Shown: piece after piece, positions 25,623-34,821 of the stretch
How the letters are laid out: each line of letters starts with the position of its first letter
Numbering within the stretch: the stretch's first letter is position 1
Source of the DNA: Terriglobia bacterium
GTDB taxonomy: Bacteria; Acidobacteriota; Terriglobia; Terriglobales; Acidobacteriaceae
Direction of reading: 5' to 3'
DNA length: 64,000 nucleotides
NCBI GenBank assembly: GCA_020072645.1
Contig: JAIQGK010000006.1
Span: 1 to 64,000 of the forward strand
Position numbers and translations under genes: made by a program
The notes under the pieces: generated by a model
Database searches by the model: none
Told to the model about the DNA's origin: nothing
Seen by the model: only the letters and a program-made list of their open reading frames with translations

Positions 25623-28025
25623 CTACAGGTAGCGCTCTCGCGATATCTCAGGTTGTACGGTCGGCGCTGGGATCGTCTGTGCGCCTTCTTCCGGGAAATC
25701 CGGAAGCGGCGTTTCCAGCGCGATCGTCAATACCTGGTCCATATTTTCCACAAAGTGTACCTTCATCTGGCCGCGGATATTTTCCGGCACATCAGCAAGG
25801 TCCTTTTCGTTTTCTTTCGGGATGATTGCTTCTTTAATCCCGGCGCGTAGCGCAGCCAGCAACTTCTCTTTCAGTCCGCCGATGGGCAGCACTTTGCCGC
25901 GCAACGTGATTTCGCCAGTCATGGCGATATCGCGGCGCACAGGAATCTTGCTCAGCGCGCTTGAAATCGCCGTGGCCATCGTAATGCCCGCAGACGGGCC
26001 GTCTTTGGGGATGGCGCCTTCCGGCACGTGAATGTGAATATCAAAGTTGCGGTAGAAGTCCTTGGGGATGCCAAGCCGCGACGCGCGTGAGCGCACGTAT
26101 GACATCGCAGCATGCGCCGACTCCTGCATCACATCGCCCAGTTGGCCTGTGATGGTGAGCTTGCCTTTACCGTCCACGATTGCCACTTCAATGCTCAGAA
26201 TCGATCCGCCGACTTCCGTCCACGCCAGCCCTGTAACCAGGCCGACTTCGCTCTTTTCATTAGCCAGCGTGTCGCGGAATTTAGTCACGCCCAGGAACTC
26301 GTTGACTTTGTCCGCGGTCAGGGCAACCGTGTATGTAGGATCTTTCACTACTTTGCGCGCCACCTTGCGGGAGATGTTTCCGATCTCGCGCTCCAGGTTG
26401 CGCACGCCCGCTTCACGCGTGTAAGAACGGATAATCTCGCGCAGAGCGTCATCGCCAAATGTGAGCTGCGTTTCCGTCAGTCCGGTGGCTTCGCGCTGCT
26501 TGCGCACCAGGAACTGTTTTGCGATCTCAACTTTTTCCAGCTCAGTGTAGCCATGCAGCCGCAGAACTTCCATGCGGTCCTGCAAGGCGGCAGGGATGGT
26601 GTGCAGCACGTTCGCCGTCGCGACGAAAAACACTTGCGACAGATCGTATTCCACGTCAAGGTAGTGGTCCTGGAACATCCAGTTCTGCTCGGGATCAAGC
26701 ACTTCCAGCAGCGCAGACGAAGGATCGCCGCGGAAGTCAGAAGCCATCTTGTCCACTTCATCCAGCATAAAGACCGGATTCTTCGTGCCGGCTTTCTTCA
26801 TCATCTGAATGATCTGCCCCGGCAGCGCGCCAATATATGTCCGGCGATGTCCACGAATTTCAGCTTCATCGCGCACGCCACCCAGTGACATGCGTACAAA
26901 CTTGCGCCCTGTAGCTTTCGCAATCGACATGCCCAGCGACGTTTTGCCCACGCCCGGAGGTCCAACAAAGCAGAGAATCGAGCCCTTGGGATTCTTCACC
27001 AACTGCCGCACAGCCAAAAATTCCAAAATGCGGTCTTTGATCTTTTCCAGGCCGTAGTGGTCCTGGTTCAGGATTTTTTCCGCGTGTTCAATGTTGCGGA
27101 TCTCTTTTGATTTCTTCTTCCACGGCACTGCCAGCAGCCAGTCAAGGTAATTGCGTGAAACCGTTGACTCGGCAGACATCGGCGGCATGGCTTCCAGCTT
27201 CTTCAATTCCTGGATCGCCTTCTCATGCACTTCCTTGGGCATGCCGGCGGTATCAATCTTCTTTTTCAGCTCGTCAAATTCGCTCTTTTCGCCGCGTCCC
27301 AGCTCTTTCTGTATGGCCTTGATCTTTTCGTTAAGGTAATACTCTTTTTGCGCGCGCTCCATCTGGCGCTTTACCCGCGTCTGGATAGTACGGTCCATGT
27401 TCAGCTTTTCAATTTCAATATCCAGCACGTCGGCAATGCGGTTAAGCCGCTCCGCCGGATCAAAAATATCCAGCAGCTCCTGCTTTTCTTCAATGGAAAG
27501 TTGCAGGTTCTGGGCAATCGTATCGCTCAGCTTCGCCGGATCGTTCATCCCGGTAATGATCACCGGCTCAAGATTCAAGCTCTGGCAGAGCTTTACATAC
27601 TGGTCAAAAAGGTTGTGCACGCGCTGCATCGCCGCATCCAGCGCCTTGGTGGGGTCGGGCGGATACTTCACCGTGCGCACTTCAGCTTCAAAATAGCCTT
27701 CAGTGTTGGTCAGCTTCAGGATCCTGCCGCGCTCCACGCCTTCCACCAGCACCTTTATGTTGCCGTCCGGCAACTTCAGGTTCTGCACAATATTGGCGAT
27801 CGTGCCCACCTGGTAAATCTCATTCGGCTTGGGCTCGTCAATGCTCGCGTCATGCTGGGTGGCCAGAAAGATCTTGCGGTCAGAGGCCAGTGCCTCTTCC
27901 AGGGCACGCACGCTGGACTCGCGGCCCACGATAAACGGGGTCATCATGTACGGGAAGATGACCACATCGCGTATGGGCATCATCGGGAGCTTGCGAGTTT
28001 CGAATTTTTCCTTAATTTGGGTCAC
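25623..28025 (-). CDS. lon: ATP-dependent Lon protease (La)
   Basis: An 800-residue cytoplasmic protease. The N-terminal LON substrate-binding domain (about 12-210, [15 protein letters not shown]), the coiled helical region, the AAA+ domain with Walker [10 protein letters not shown] and Walker B (MLDEVDKM), and the C-terminal protease domain are all present. The catalytic dyad is Ser678 (DGPSAGIT) and Lys721 (GGLKEK), as expected from E. coli Ser679/Lys722. Length is typical. Lon degrades misfolded and regulatory proteins and is often heat-induced; I do not see a clear heat-shock promoter here. It ends in a strong terminator. Confidence 0.98.
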   Translation of the reverse strand: MTQIKEKFETRKLPMMPIRDVVIFPYMMTPFIVGRESSVRALEEALASDRKIFLATQHDASIDEPKPNEIYQVGTIANIVQNLKLPDGNIKVLVEGVERGRILKLTNTEGYFEAEVRTVKYPPDPTKALDAAMQRVHNLFDQYVKLCQSLNLEPVIITGMNDPAKLSDTIAQNLQLSIEEKQELLDIFDPAERLNRIADVLDIEIEKLNMDRTIQTRVKRQMERAQKEYYLNEKIKAIQKELGRGEKSEFDELKKKIDTAGMPKEVHEKAIQELKKLEAMPPMSAESTVSRNYLDWLLAVPWKKKSKEIRNIEHAEKILNQDHYGLEKIKDRILEFLAVRQLVKNPKGSILCFVGPPGVGKTSLGMSIAKATGRKFVRMSLGGVRDEAEIRGHRRTYIGALPGQIIQMMKKAGTKNPVFMLDEVDKMASDFRGDPSSALLEVLDPEQNWMFQDHYLDVEYDLSQVFFVATANVLHTIPAALQDRMEVLRLHGYTELEKVEIAKQFLVRKQREATGLTETQLTFGDDALREIIRSYTREAGVRNLEREIGNISRKVARKVVKDPTYTVALTADKVNEFLGVTKFRDTLANEKSEVGLVTGLAWTEVGGSILSIEVAIVDGKGKLTITGQLGDVMQESAHAAMSYVRSRASRLGIPKDFYRNFDIHIHVPEGAIPKDGPSAGITMATAISSALSKIPVRRDIAMTGEITLRGKVLPIGGLKEKLLAALRAGIKEAIIPKENEKDLADVPENIRGQMKVHFVENMDQVLTIALETPLPDFPEEGAQTIPAPTVQPEISRERYL

Positions 28026-28028
28026 TGA

Positions 28029-28831
28029 GTCGCCTTTTCTCTCGGTTTACAGGGATGGGGGTTTCCACCATCTTCCTACTTTTAAGAATATCACGCAACG
28101 CAAGCCGCCGTCGTGAGAGTGCTTCTGTGCCATTTTGGAAATTATGCTGAGTGGAATCAACGGTTTAACTAGAAACGCCTTAACCAGAGAACTCGGCAGC
28201 GCCGGCAGATTTCCAATGCTCGATTTCTAGAGTGTCTCGGTGTCAGCATTTCTCTGCCTCCTCCTTACTTATCTGATCCTCACATCACCGGGCTCTCAAT
28301 CACCATTGTGTTGCTATCCGATCTCTGCTCCTGTCCCAATTCATCCCTGTTAGCTTAGATTTTGCGGCATCATCCTTGTCCGATCACCGGATCCCCCGAT
28401 CACCGGATCCCCCGATCTCGGCAGCCTGCCCCTCCCTTGGTATCCCACCGTATCCAATATTGGCGTGAGTTTGTCCCACTGACCCATTTTCCGTTTGCGT
28501 CCTCTAGGGTGAAAATGGCTGTTGGTTTGGCTGAATACTAAGGGCGATTGCTGAATACTTCTTCTTTTTTGCTTTTGGGTAAAGTTCAACCACTCCGTAT
28601 CTTAGGGCAAAACCTGCCGGCAAATAAAGCACGAAACCGGCCATGTTCAATTTCGCATGCTGAGAAATTCACGCCACTGGCCAAAACTCTTTGCAACTTT
28701 CCGGCAGTACACCTGCCCGTCGTAGGTCAGAATATCTCGAAGGAATCGAGAGGAAGTGGGCCTATCCCTGTGACGTTGGGGGTAGGCCCTACCGTTTCCC
28801 AGACAGACGAGCCGACATGGTTTTTGTGAAA
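28029..28831. other. 800-base intergenic region without a gene
   Basis: No coding frame on either strand shows a ribosome site, a signal peptide or a recognisable motif. It holds the tandem repeat at 28381-28412 and T/C-rich sequence (28240-28300). Part of it, next to the lon start, should contain the lon promoter. Confidence 0.45.
28381..28412. repeat. two perfect copies of CGATCACCGGATCCCC
   Basis: A 16-base unit in two exact tandem copies, followed by a third partial copy (CGATCTCGG). Related GATCA-CCCGATC phrases occur at 23183-23224. Confidence 0.75.
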
Positions 28832-29287
28832 CTAGCGTCGCCGCCCCGTCGACCACAAAGGAACGCCCTTTTCGTCGCGCAGAGTCAGGACTTTGTCGCC
28901 CTTCTTGATCTCGCGAGCTATGATGGCTTCAGAGTCTCCATATTTGACCTTCGAGCCGGTCACCTCGACTTGATCGCCTTTCGCAAATGAAAAATTCTTT
29001 TCGGTCAGAAAAGCGGATGGCCCAACCATCACAGTCAGTGTTTCCTTGTCAGTTTTGAGGACCAAGTGTGTTCCCATGTGGCCCGTGTTGCTCTTTTGTC
29101 CGCGTTGCATTGTTCCTTCCTGGACATCCTGGATGGTCCCTTTAACAGTGACCACCGACGACGCATCATAACCACCCATGCGCATTCCCTGACCCATCCC
29201 CTTACCCATTTGAGCCATTCCGAATGAAGCCGTTACCATCGCCAGGGCAATGAGAGCGCCGCTTAATATGCTAAGTCTGAATTTCAT
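28832..29287 (-). CDS. periplasmic OB-fold-like protein, unknown function
   Basis: A 151-residue exported protein; the start at 29287 has a strong GGAG. The signal peptide ends near TASFGMAQ. Just after it is a Met/Gly-rich segment (MGKGMGQGMRMGG) that could bind metal such as copper (inference). The rest reads as a small beta barrel ('SVVTVKGTIQDVQEG', 'HLVLKTDKETLTVMVGP', 'GDQVEVTGSKVKYGDSEAIIAREIKKGDKVLTLRD'), like OB-fold periplasmic proteins of the DUF5666/BOF kind. Two palindromes upstream of the ribosome site suggest it is regulated. Confidence 0.75.
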   Translation of the reverse strand: MKFRLSILSGALIALAMVTASFGMAQMGKGMGQGMRMGGYDASSVVTVKGTIQDVQEGTMQRGQKSNTGHMGTHLVLKTDKETLTVMVGPSAFLTEKNFSFAKGDQVEVTGSKVKYGDSEAIIAREIKKGDKVLTLRDEKGVPLWSTGRRR

Positions 29288-29303
29288 AGCTTTCTTCTCC
29301 TTC

Positions 29304-29321
29304 GCGGGAACCAATTCCCGC
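29304..29321. promoter_or_regulatory. perfect palindrome GCGGGAA-CCAA-TTCCCGC in the gene leader
   Basis: 7-bp arms, 4-base spacer, directly upstream of the ribosome site of the OB-fold-like gene. It could be an operator or an mRNA hairpin that gates translation. Confidence 0.5.
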
Positions 29322-29333
29322 AGTTTATGATTG

Positions 29334-29350
29334 ATATCGTATTGCGATAT
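29334..29350. promoter_or_regulatory. palindrome ATATCG-TATTG-CGATAT
   Basis: 6-bp perfect arms with a 5-base spacer, 12 bases beyond the first palindrome. The ATATCG/CGATAT half-sites have the look of an ArsR/SmtB-family operator (resemblance only); no such regulator is nearby. Confidence 0.45.
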
Positions 29351-29590
29351 TTATCTTGCTATTTTCCCGTCGACACCGTCTGTGATTTCCATCACATTGA
29401 GAAGAATTCATGGGTTTCGCCAAAAGCTTCTAAAGGTTTGTTCCCGCCAAAGCGAGAAACATTAACAATATCGTGTCACGAAGTGTTGTGTTTGCAACAA
29501 ATTGAGCCAGTACTGCATCCTAAGTCACGGGAATCAGGTTTTTTTGCTTGTTCGGATCTCGCTTTTCCGGGCTAAAATGATTTCGTTTTC

Positions 29591-29851
29591 ATGCTGACCG
29601 TGGTCTACAAATCGGTTCTGATCGTTGCGGTCGTTTGCGTGCTCCTGGTTTTTCTTGCGCCTACAATTGATCTGCCCGAATCAGCCCTACGTGCCAACCA
29701 GAACGCGAACAAGGTCATGATTTGCATGACGCTCTTGGCGGTTGAGCTCTTCTTTGCGGTAGGCATGCTGCTCTTCCGCGTAGGCAGGGAAAATCCTATC
29801 TCCCGCTTCAGCCCCCAAATGAACCCCTTGTTCTGCACTTTTCTTTGCTAG
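29591..29851 (+). CDS. small two-helix membrane protein, unknown
   Basis: An 86-residue frame with two hydrophobic segments (VYKSVLIVAVVCVLLVFLAP, residues 5-24, and VMICMTLLAVELFFAVGMLLF, residues 42-62). There is no good ribosome site. It lies 60 bases before otsB. It could be a real membrane protein of the trehalose operon or a chance frame; no family is recognised. Confidence 0.4.
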   Translation: MLTVVYKSVLIVAVVCVLLVFLAPTIDLPESALRANQNANKVMICMTLLAVELFFAVGMLLFRVGRENPISRFSPQMNPLFCTFLC

Positions 29852-29911
29852 AGATTCCTCCCGCATCGCCACTCACAACACTCACAATTTGCTAGGGGGG
29901 AGGAAGATGCC

Positions 29912-30700
29912 ATGGCAATCACTTGCCTTCGGACAGACTTTTTTGAGCGGTTGCAGAGCTGCAACCACCCAGTATTGCTTCTGGATTACGATGGAACGCT
30001 CGCTCCGTTTACAGTGGAGCGAGACAGGGCAGAGCCCTATGCCAACGCGATTGAGTCACTGCAACGAATCTGCCGGACCACCGGGACGAGGACCATTTTC
30101 ATCACGGGACGCGCCGCCGGCGATTTGGATCGTTTGCTGCGGCCCTACGAACTGAGTTGCGAAATATGGGGCGGCCACGGCCGGGAGCGCCTGCATCCCG
30201 ACGGTACATTGACGACTTTTGAGATTGAGCCGGAGGCAACCCAGGTACTGCGGCAGGCGGAGACGTTGCTGGCAATGGAAGGGTTGGGCGGCATAGTTGA
30301 ACTCAAGCCATTCTCCCTTGCTGTCCACTGGAGGGGCTTGGATCTGAAAGGCCAACGGGACACAAGGATCGGGGCTCTACGGGCCTTTGCCTTTCTTCGA
30401 ACAAAAGCAAATTGTCGCCTGCTGGAGTTCGACGGCGGGATGGAACTGCTCGTCGGCAGGCGCGACAAGGGTGATGCCGTAAGGGCCATCCTGAAAGAGT
30501 TGCCCGCGAAGACACCGGTTGCATATCTGGGCGACGATCTTACCGATGAAGACGCGTTTCTGGCTTTAGGCGATGCCGGGCTGACAGTGCTCGTGCGGCC
30601 CGAACTCCGGCCCACCGCTGCACAACTGTGGATCAGGCCGCCTCATGAGCTCACGCGTTTTTTGGAAACATGGTTGGACTCTTGCGGAGGTGCGGCATGA
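29912..30700 (+). CDS. otsB: trehalose-6-phosphate phosphatase
   Basis: A 262-residue HAD-superfamily enzyme. It has motif I at Asp25/Asp27 in LLLDYDGTLAPF, the 'FITGRAAGDLDRLL' region, and the end motif YLGDDLTDEDAFLAL, which is diagnostic for trehalose-phosphatases. It removes phosphate from trehalose-6-phosphate, the second step of the OtsAB path. The ribosome site GGGGGGAGGAAG is strong, and otsA starts inside its stop codon (ATGA), so the two are coupled. Confidence 0.95.
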   Translation: MAITCLRTDFFERLQSCNHPVLLLDYDGTLAPFTVERDRAEPYANAIESLQRICRTTGTRTIFITGRAAGDLDRLLRPYELSCEIWGGHGRERLHPDGTLTTFEIEPEATQVLRQAETLLAMEGLGGIVELKPFSLAVHWRGLDLKGQRDTRIGALRAFAFLRTKANCRLLEFDGGMELLVGRRDKGDAVRAILKELPAKTPVAYLGDDLTDEDAFLALGDAGLTVLVRPELRPTAAQLWIRPPHELTRFLETWLDSCGGAA

Positions 30701-32160
30701 GTGCGCTAAAGAAGCTAATGATCGTTTCCAATCGGCTGCCATGCGTTGTTGAGAACGTCGGAGGAAGCGTTCGCGTGGAACCGGCCTCCGGCGGACTGAT
30801 TACAGCGCTTACATCCGTGCTGAAAAACAAAGAGACTCTCTGGGTAGGCTGGCCCGGATCTGACGCCGAAGAACAAGACGTTAGAGCTCTGATTCAAGCA
30901 GCGTCAATAGAGAACTGCCGCTTCATTCCCGTCTTTCTGTCGTCCGTGGAACTGGCCAAGTTCTATTATGGCTTCTCCAACGAGATTCTCTGGCCGCTAT
31001 TTCACGATCTGCAATCACGCTGCAATTTCGACCCCTGCTATTGGGGCGTTTACAAGCGCGTGAACAAGAAATACGCCGCTGCGGTTCTTGAGCACGCGGA
31101 AGGAACAGACTATGTGTGGGTGCATGACTATCACCTCATGTTGATCGCGGAAGAGCTGCGTGAAATGGAAATCGGAAAGACTTTGGCTTACTTCCATCAC
31201 ATTCCCTTTCCCTCGCCTGATATTTTCGCCAAGCTCCCTTGGCGCTCTGAGCTGCTGCGCGCCATGCTTCGATTTGATGTTCTTGGTTTCCAAACCGGTC
31301 GCGATCTCAGGAATTTTGTGCTCTGCTTAAGGCGCTTTCTAGCCAGCGAGGTTCGGGCCCGGCGGAACGGCAGAGCAGTAATGTTTGAAACCAGTGACAG
31401 ACAGGTGACGGCAGGGGCTTTCCCGATCAGCATAGATTTCCAGGAATTTTCAACGCGAGCTTGCAGCGAAGAGGTCACACAAATGGCGGCTTCGCTGCGG
31501 GATAACATCAAAGCGGACCATTGCCTGTTGGGCGTCGATCGCCTCGACTATACCAAGGGGATCCCAGAGCGGTTGCGCGCGTTTGAGTTACTTCTGGAAC
31601 AGTCCCCTGAGCTTCAATGCAGGGTTACCCTGGTGCAAATTGTGGTGCCCAGCCGTGAAGATATACCCAAGTATCAGGAGCTCAAACAGGAAGTTGAACG
31701 CCTGGTTACTTCGATCAATGGACGCTTTACGAAGAACGGTTGGGTCCCCATCCAGTACGTTTACCGCCGGCTCAATCGGGACGAACTGCTGGCACATTAC
31801 AAGGCGGCTGACGTGGCTTTGGTTACACCGTTAAAAGACGGCATGAACCTGGTCGCCAAAGAGTTTTGTGCTGCTCACACCAGCAATGACGGCGTCCTGA
31901 TCGTGAGCGAGTTTGCCGGGGCGGCGCAACAGCTCAAGGCCGGAGCGCTGGTTGTGAATCCAAATGATCTGAGCGGTGTCGCCAATGCCATCAGGCAGGC
32001 ACTAGTGTTTACGCGGTCGGAACGCCTCTGTCGAATGCGAACAATGCGGCGCTCCATCGCCAAAGACAATGTCAGTGTCTGGGCGGAGGCTTTTTGCAAG
32101 GCGGTGAGGCTACACACCGTTGAGACTGATGAATCCCTGGCTTGTGCGGTTTCGGTATGA
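30697..32160 (+). CDS. otsA: trehalose-6-phosphate synthase (UDP-glucose type)
   Basis: A 487-residue GT20 glycosyltransferase; the start at 30697 overlaps the otsB stop. It shows VSNRLPCVVEN at the N-terminus, 'YVWVHDYHLMLI' (sugar site), 'LGVDRLDYTKGIPERLRAFELLL' and 'VALVTPLKDGMNLVAKEFCAAH' (nucleotide-sugar site), all standard for OtsA. It joins UDP-glucose to glucose-6-phosphate. With OtsB it makes trehalose, an osmolyte and desiccation protectant, which suits a soil organism. Confidence 0.96.
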   Translation: MSALKKLMIVSNRLPCVVENVGGSVRVEPASGGLITALTSVLKNKETLWVGWPGSDAEEQDVRALIQAASIENCRFIPVFLSSVELAKFYYGFSNEILWPLFHDLQSRCNFDPCYWGVYKRVNKKYAAAVLEHAEGTDYVWVHDYHLMLIAEELREMEIGKTLAYFHHIPFPSPDIFAKLPWRSELLRAMLRFDVLGFQTGRDLRNFVLCLRRFLASEVRARRNGRAVMFETSDRQVTAGAFPISIDFQEFSTRACSEEVTQMAASLRDNIKADHCLLGVDRLDYTKGIPERLRAFELLLEQSPELQCRVTLVQIVVPSREDIPKYQELKQEVERLVTSINGRFTKNGWVPIQYVYRRLNRDELLAHYKAADVALVTPLKDGMNLVAKEFCAAHTSNDGVLIVSEFAGAAQQLKAGALVVNPNDLSGVANAIRQALVFTRSERLCRMRTMRRSIAKDNVSVWAEAFCKAVRLHTVETDESLACAVSV

Positions 32161-32201
32161 GCTCACCGCTACGGATTTTTCCAGCTTGGAGTGGGAGTTC
32201 G

Positions 32202-32564
32202 ATGATCAGAGTTTTGTCATTTGGGTATGTCGATGAGCTGCTTCAGAAACGCCATCGGTTTCTGGCGGCTTCCGGATTCGAAGTAACATCGGTTGACACA
32301 AAGTCGGCGGGTTTGCGATTGCTTGGGACGTGCGAATTTGACGTTCTGGTGATTGGACACGGAGTTCCACTTAGAGATCGCAACGCGGTGGCGGCAAGAG
32401 CCAAGTGCGGGGACGCAATCCGTGTGATCTTCTTGTATCGTTCGAACATACGCAACGCGGAACTTGCCGATGCGGTCTTGAGCGTGGATAGCAGCGCTGA
32501 AGACCTGCCGCAAGTCATTCTAAGATTGGTCGGCGAGCAATCGAGGATTGTCGGGTGCGGTTAA
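32202..32564 (+). CDS. degenerate receiver-domain (REC-like) protein
   Basis: A 120-residue protein; start chosen at 32202 with a GGAG site upstream. Its fold pattern (MIRVLSFGYVDELLQKRHRFLAASGFEVTSVDT, FDVLVIGHGVPL, IRVIFLYRSN, DAVLSVDSSAEDLPQVI) follows a response-regulator receiver. The phospho-acceptor Asp after the third strand is replaced (VIGHGVP), so phosphorylation is unlikely. It probably binds a partner or ligand instead. It starts 41 bases after otsA, on the same strand, and may be co-transcribed. Confidence 0.65.
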   Translation: MIRVLSFGYVDELLQKRHRFLAASGFEVTSVDTKSAGLRLLGTCEFDVLVIGHGVPLRDRNAVAARAKCGDAIRVIFLYRSNIRNAELADAVLSVDSSAEDLPQVILRLVGEQSRIVGCG

Positions 32565-32705
32565 GAATGCTGGGTGCCTTTGCGCGGTTTTGCGCAAAGG
32601 TGGGTGCTCTCTCCCCTCAACATCTGAATCCAGCTATCTTGCCGCTGCCAATGTGTTTCAGAGAAGAGCGACTAATTTCCAGTTGGTAGTTTGAGCGACC
32701 TTCAA

Positions 32706-33500
32706 CTACAACATCCGAGCGATTGCTCCCGCGCCATATTGGTTCGGTATTTCCTCAACTTGCGCTGAGCTGATCGCTTGGGGGAATTCTTCAACTTGTG
32801 CTGATACGGTCTTGTCAGGGAATTTCTCCTCACCCCAGAAAACTCCCAACCACCATGCCACCGTAAGGAATTCGGCGGCCATTTCAACTTGGTTGGCAAT
32901 CAACGCAGTACTAAGAGAGAACCGCATCGAGATAAAAACACAGATAGCTGAAGCAGTGAGAATAAAAATGAACCCCCTGGCAATTCCCGCGACTCGCGGA
33001 CGCCAGATGAATCCCAGGGCCCGCGAATAGATCCATAGAGTGCAGAAGGTGGCCCACAATGCCACTTTCAGAACCTCCTCCACAGTCACCACTGTTCTGT
33101 TTAAGGAGCCGCCGTTTCTTGCCGACCAGAGACTTCCAATCATGACCGCTATGGCCACCGATACCGAAATAATGATCACCACGTGCCGCCGCCCCCACGC
33201 GAAAAGACCAATTCTCGGGTCAAAAATCTTGTAGTACAGCTCAAGAGCAACCGCAAACGCGGTAAGGTGCAAAACGATCATTACCCCATGGTTGATGTAA
33301 TACCAAGGCATCACTGCTCCAAAGCAGCCAAGGAGAAAACCAACCAATCCTCCCACGCCCTGCCATGTCAAATAGGCGCTCATGACCGGATAGCGCTTCC
33401 ATGCGTCCCAGCGGAGAAGCATGATGGCAAGAAAACACTCAATGGCCGTGATGCCAATAAACATGATGCGCGAATAGAGAGGAATGAGGTGAAAAAACAT
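32706..33500 (-). CDS. polytopic membrane protein, unknown function
   Basis: A 264-residue membrane protein with about seven hydrophobic helices: residues 8-28, 40-62, 68-88, 105-125, 140-160, 166-186, 194-215 (approximate). It has no cytoplasmic domain of note; the last 50 residues are hydrophilic and contain two repeats of (S/V)SAQVEEFPQ/IP. No transporter signature is recognised. The family is common in acidobacteria, unknown in role. Confidence 0.75.
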   Translation of the reverse strand: MFFHLIPLYSRIMFIGITAIECFLAIMLLRWDAWKRYPVMSAYLTWQGVGGLVGFLLGCFGAVMPWYYINHGVMIVLHLTAFAVALELYYKIFDPRIGLFAWGRRHVVIIISVSVAIAVMIGSLWSARNGGSLNRTVVTVEEVLKVALWATFCTLWIYSRALGFIWRPRVAGIARGFIFILTASAICVFISMRFSLSTALIANQVEMAAEFLTVAWWLGVFWGEEKFPDKTVSAQVEEFPQAISSAQVEEIPNQYGAGAIARML

Positions 33501-33570
33501 ACGGCTCGACCTCTTACGGTAAATTGGTGCAGGCCAGTCGCTATTGTACTTGGCCTGCAGCTTTAAAACT

Positions 33571-33732
33571 CTACTGCACTAAACTCGGCGGCCACGGACA
33601 AATCGGCGGACACGTTGAGCAGCAATCGGCTACCTTGATCACTGCCGAACTTACCGGCTTTTTGTCGCTTCCAACTGTTATCGCTGCGGTCAGCAGCACA
33701 TAGAGAATGATCACAATGCGCGCCATTTTCAT
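33571..33732 (-). CDS. 53-residue secreted Cys/Pro-rich peptide
   Basis: A short gene, ATG at 33732, stop TAG at 33571-33573, with GGAG about 8 bases upstream. It starts with an export-like segment (MKMARIVIILYVLLTAAITVGS), then a short Ser/Val stretch, and ends in a compact cysteine cluster DCCSTCPPICPWPPSLVQ. Four cysteines in nine residues suggest disulfide or metal binding outside the cell. No family is recognised. It lies on the same strand as the membrane protein at 32706, 70 bases upstream of its start. Confidence 0.6.
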   Translation of the reverse strand: MKMARIVIILYVLLTAAITVGSDKKPVSSAVIKVADCCSTCPPICPWPPSLVQ

Positions 33733-34010
33733 ACTAATACTCCACGACGCCTGAACGGCTATGGCGTCAATCTAGCAGTTGGCTGCATTGTGTTCGCATC
33801 TAATTTATCAAGTTATGATTTTGGAAACCACGAGGGTGTACTAAAAAAGAACCACGCTTTCCCATTTTGGGACTGTGCCTTCTCCCAGCTAAAGGCGAGT
33901 CATTCTGGGGATATTTGTTTGCACCACGGTTCTATAAATGGGAATGATAAGAGAATGCTTTTTCTTGGCAATGGAGCAGAGCTCGGCGCTAGGCGTTCAC
34001 GCCTTCAGCC

Positions 34011-34046
34011 AAAAAAGGGGCTGGCGAATGTTGCCATTGCCAGCCC
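34011..34046 (-). terminator. rho-independent terminator of the MBG gene
   Basis: A perfect 8-bp stem GGGCTGGC / GCCAGCCC (34018-34025 with 34039-34046), then on the minus strand a C and TTTTTT. It lies 43 bases after the MBG gene stop. The rest of the 33733-34088 gap has no gene. Confidence 0.85.
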
Positions 34047-34088
34047 ACATATGCTCCCGCCGATGCGCGTTATAGTGTGCGCTACACG

Positions 34089-34706
34089 TTATGGTGTGAC
34101 GGTCAGAGTTCCCTGTGAGATTGACACTGCATAATTGCTGATTTTGCCGGATCCGTCCTTCACGGTAGGAACGATTGGATATGTTCCCGCCGTACTGCCG
34201 ACGGTCGCTGGGCTGTCCTGGGTTGCGGTAATGTCATCACCGTTTTTCACTCCTTGAACTGAGCCGGTGAAGGTAGGGTTAGGCTGGCCGGCCGCGCGTG
34301 CCGTGTCATCAGCGATGACGAGCAGCGGCGCAGGAGTAACCGTAAGGGTTCCATTGTTGATGACCACGGTGTAGTTGCTCAGCTTGCCGTCCGGATCAAC
34401 CAGTGTAGGAATGATCGCGTAATCTCCTACCGGGCTGCTGGGATCGGCAATGGTGCTGAAAATTGCCGTGATGTTATCGCCGGCCCTCAGGCCAGTGATG
34501 GTTGCGGCAAATTCCGGGTTCGGATCTCCATAGAACCGGCCGGAGTTAATCGCGGTCACCACAAGCGTTGCTGTTTGCGCGTGCGCGGCTACAGAACCAG
34601 CCAGCATGGCCAACAGCAGGGCCGTAATGAACACAGTGATTGATTTTGGGCGTGTACTCTTGCCGGTGGGCAGGAGAGCGGTGGAAGGGTTCTTCAAGGC
34701 GTTCAT
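34089..34706 (-). CDS. secreted MBG-repeat protein
   Basis: A 205-residue protein; start at 34706, where the signal peptide begins (SITVFITALLLAMLAGSVAAHAQ). The mature part has two tandem MBG-type beta domains of about 80 residues. The first opens with LVVTAINSGRFYGDPNPEFAATI; the second is 'LLVIADDTARAAGQPNPTFTGSV'. Both close with NYxVxIxxGTLTVTP, the MBG domain hallmark. Such domains occur in bacterial surface proteins and adhesins. With only two repeats and no other domain its role is unclear. A long leader carries two structured repeats. Confidence 0.8.
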   Translation of the reverse strand: MNALKNPSTALLPTGKSTRPKSITVFITALLLAMLAGSVAAHAQTATLVVTAINSGRFYGDPNPEFAATITGLRAGDNITAIFSTIADPSSPVGDYAIIPTLVDPDGKLSNYTVVINNGTLTVTPAPLLVIADDTARAAGQPNPTFTGSVQGVKNGDDITATQDSPATVGSTAGTYPIVPTVKDGSGKISNYAVSISQGTLTVTP

Positions 34707-34821
34707 GTTTTTTATTTGTTCTCCCGAATGTCTCAGATGAGACGAACAACACGCGATCTTCACGGCAAACCATGAGGACCACGTTTTCGGCCTGGCCTGA
34801 ACCAGCCCGGCACGAAACTGT

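Noticed and set aside
26112-28028. Long plus-strand frames (258 and 267 codons) opposite lon
   Set aside because: Antisense to a complete, well-conserved lon; composition is unlike a protein.
28381-28412. CRISPR-like array
   Set aside because: Only two exact tandem copies, no spacers and no cas genes in the window.
33790-34134. 114-codon plus-strand frame between the Cys-rich peptide and MBG gene
   Set aside because: It runs through a clear minus-strand terminator and into the MBG gene; no ribosome site.
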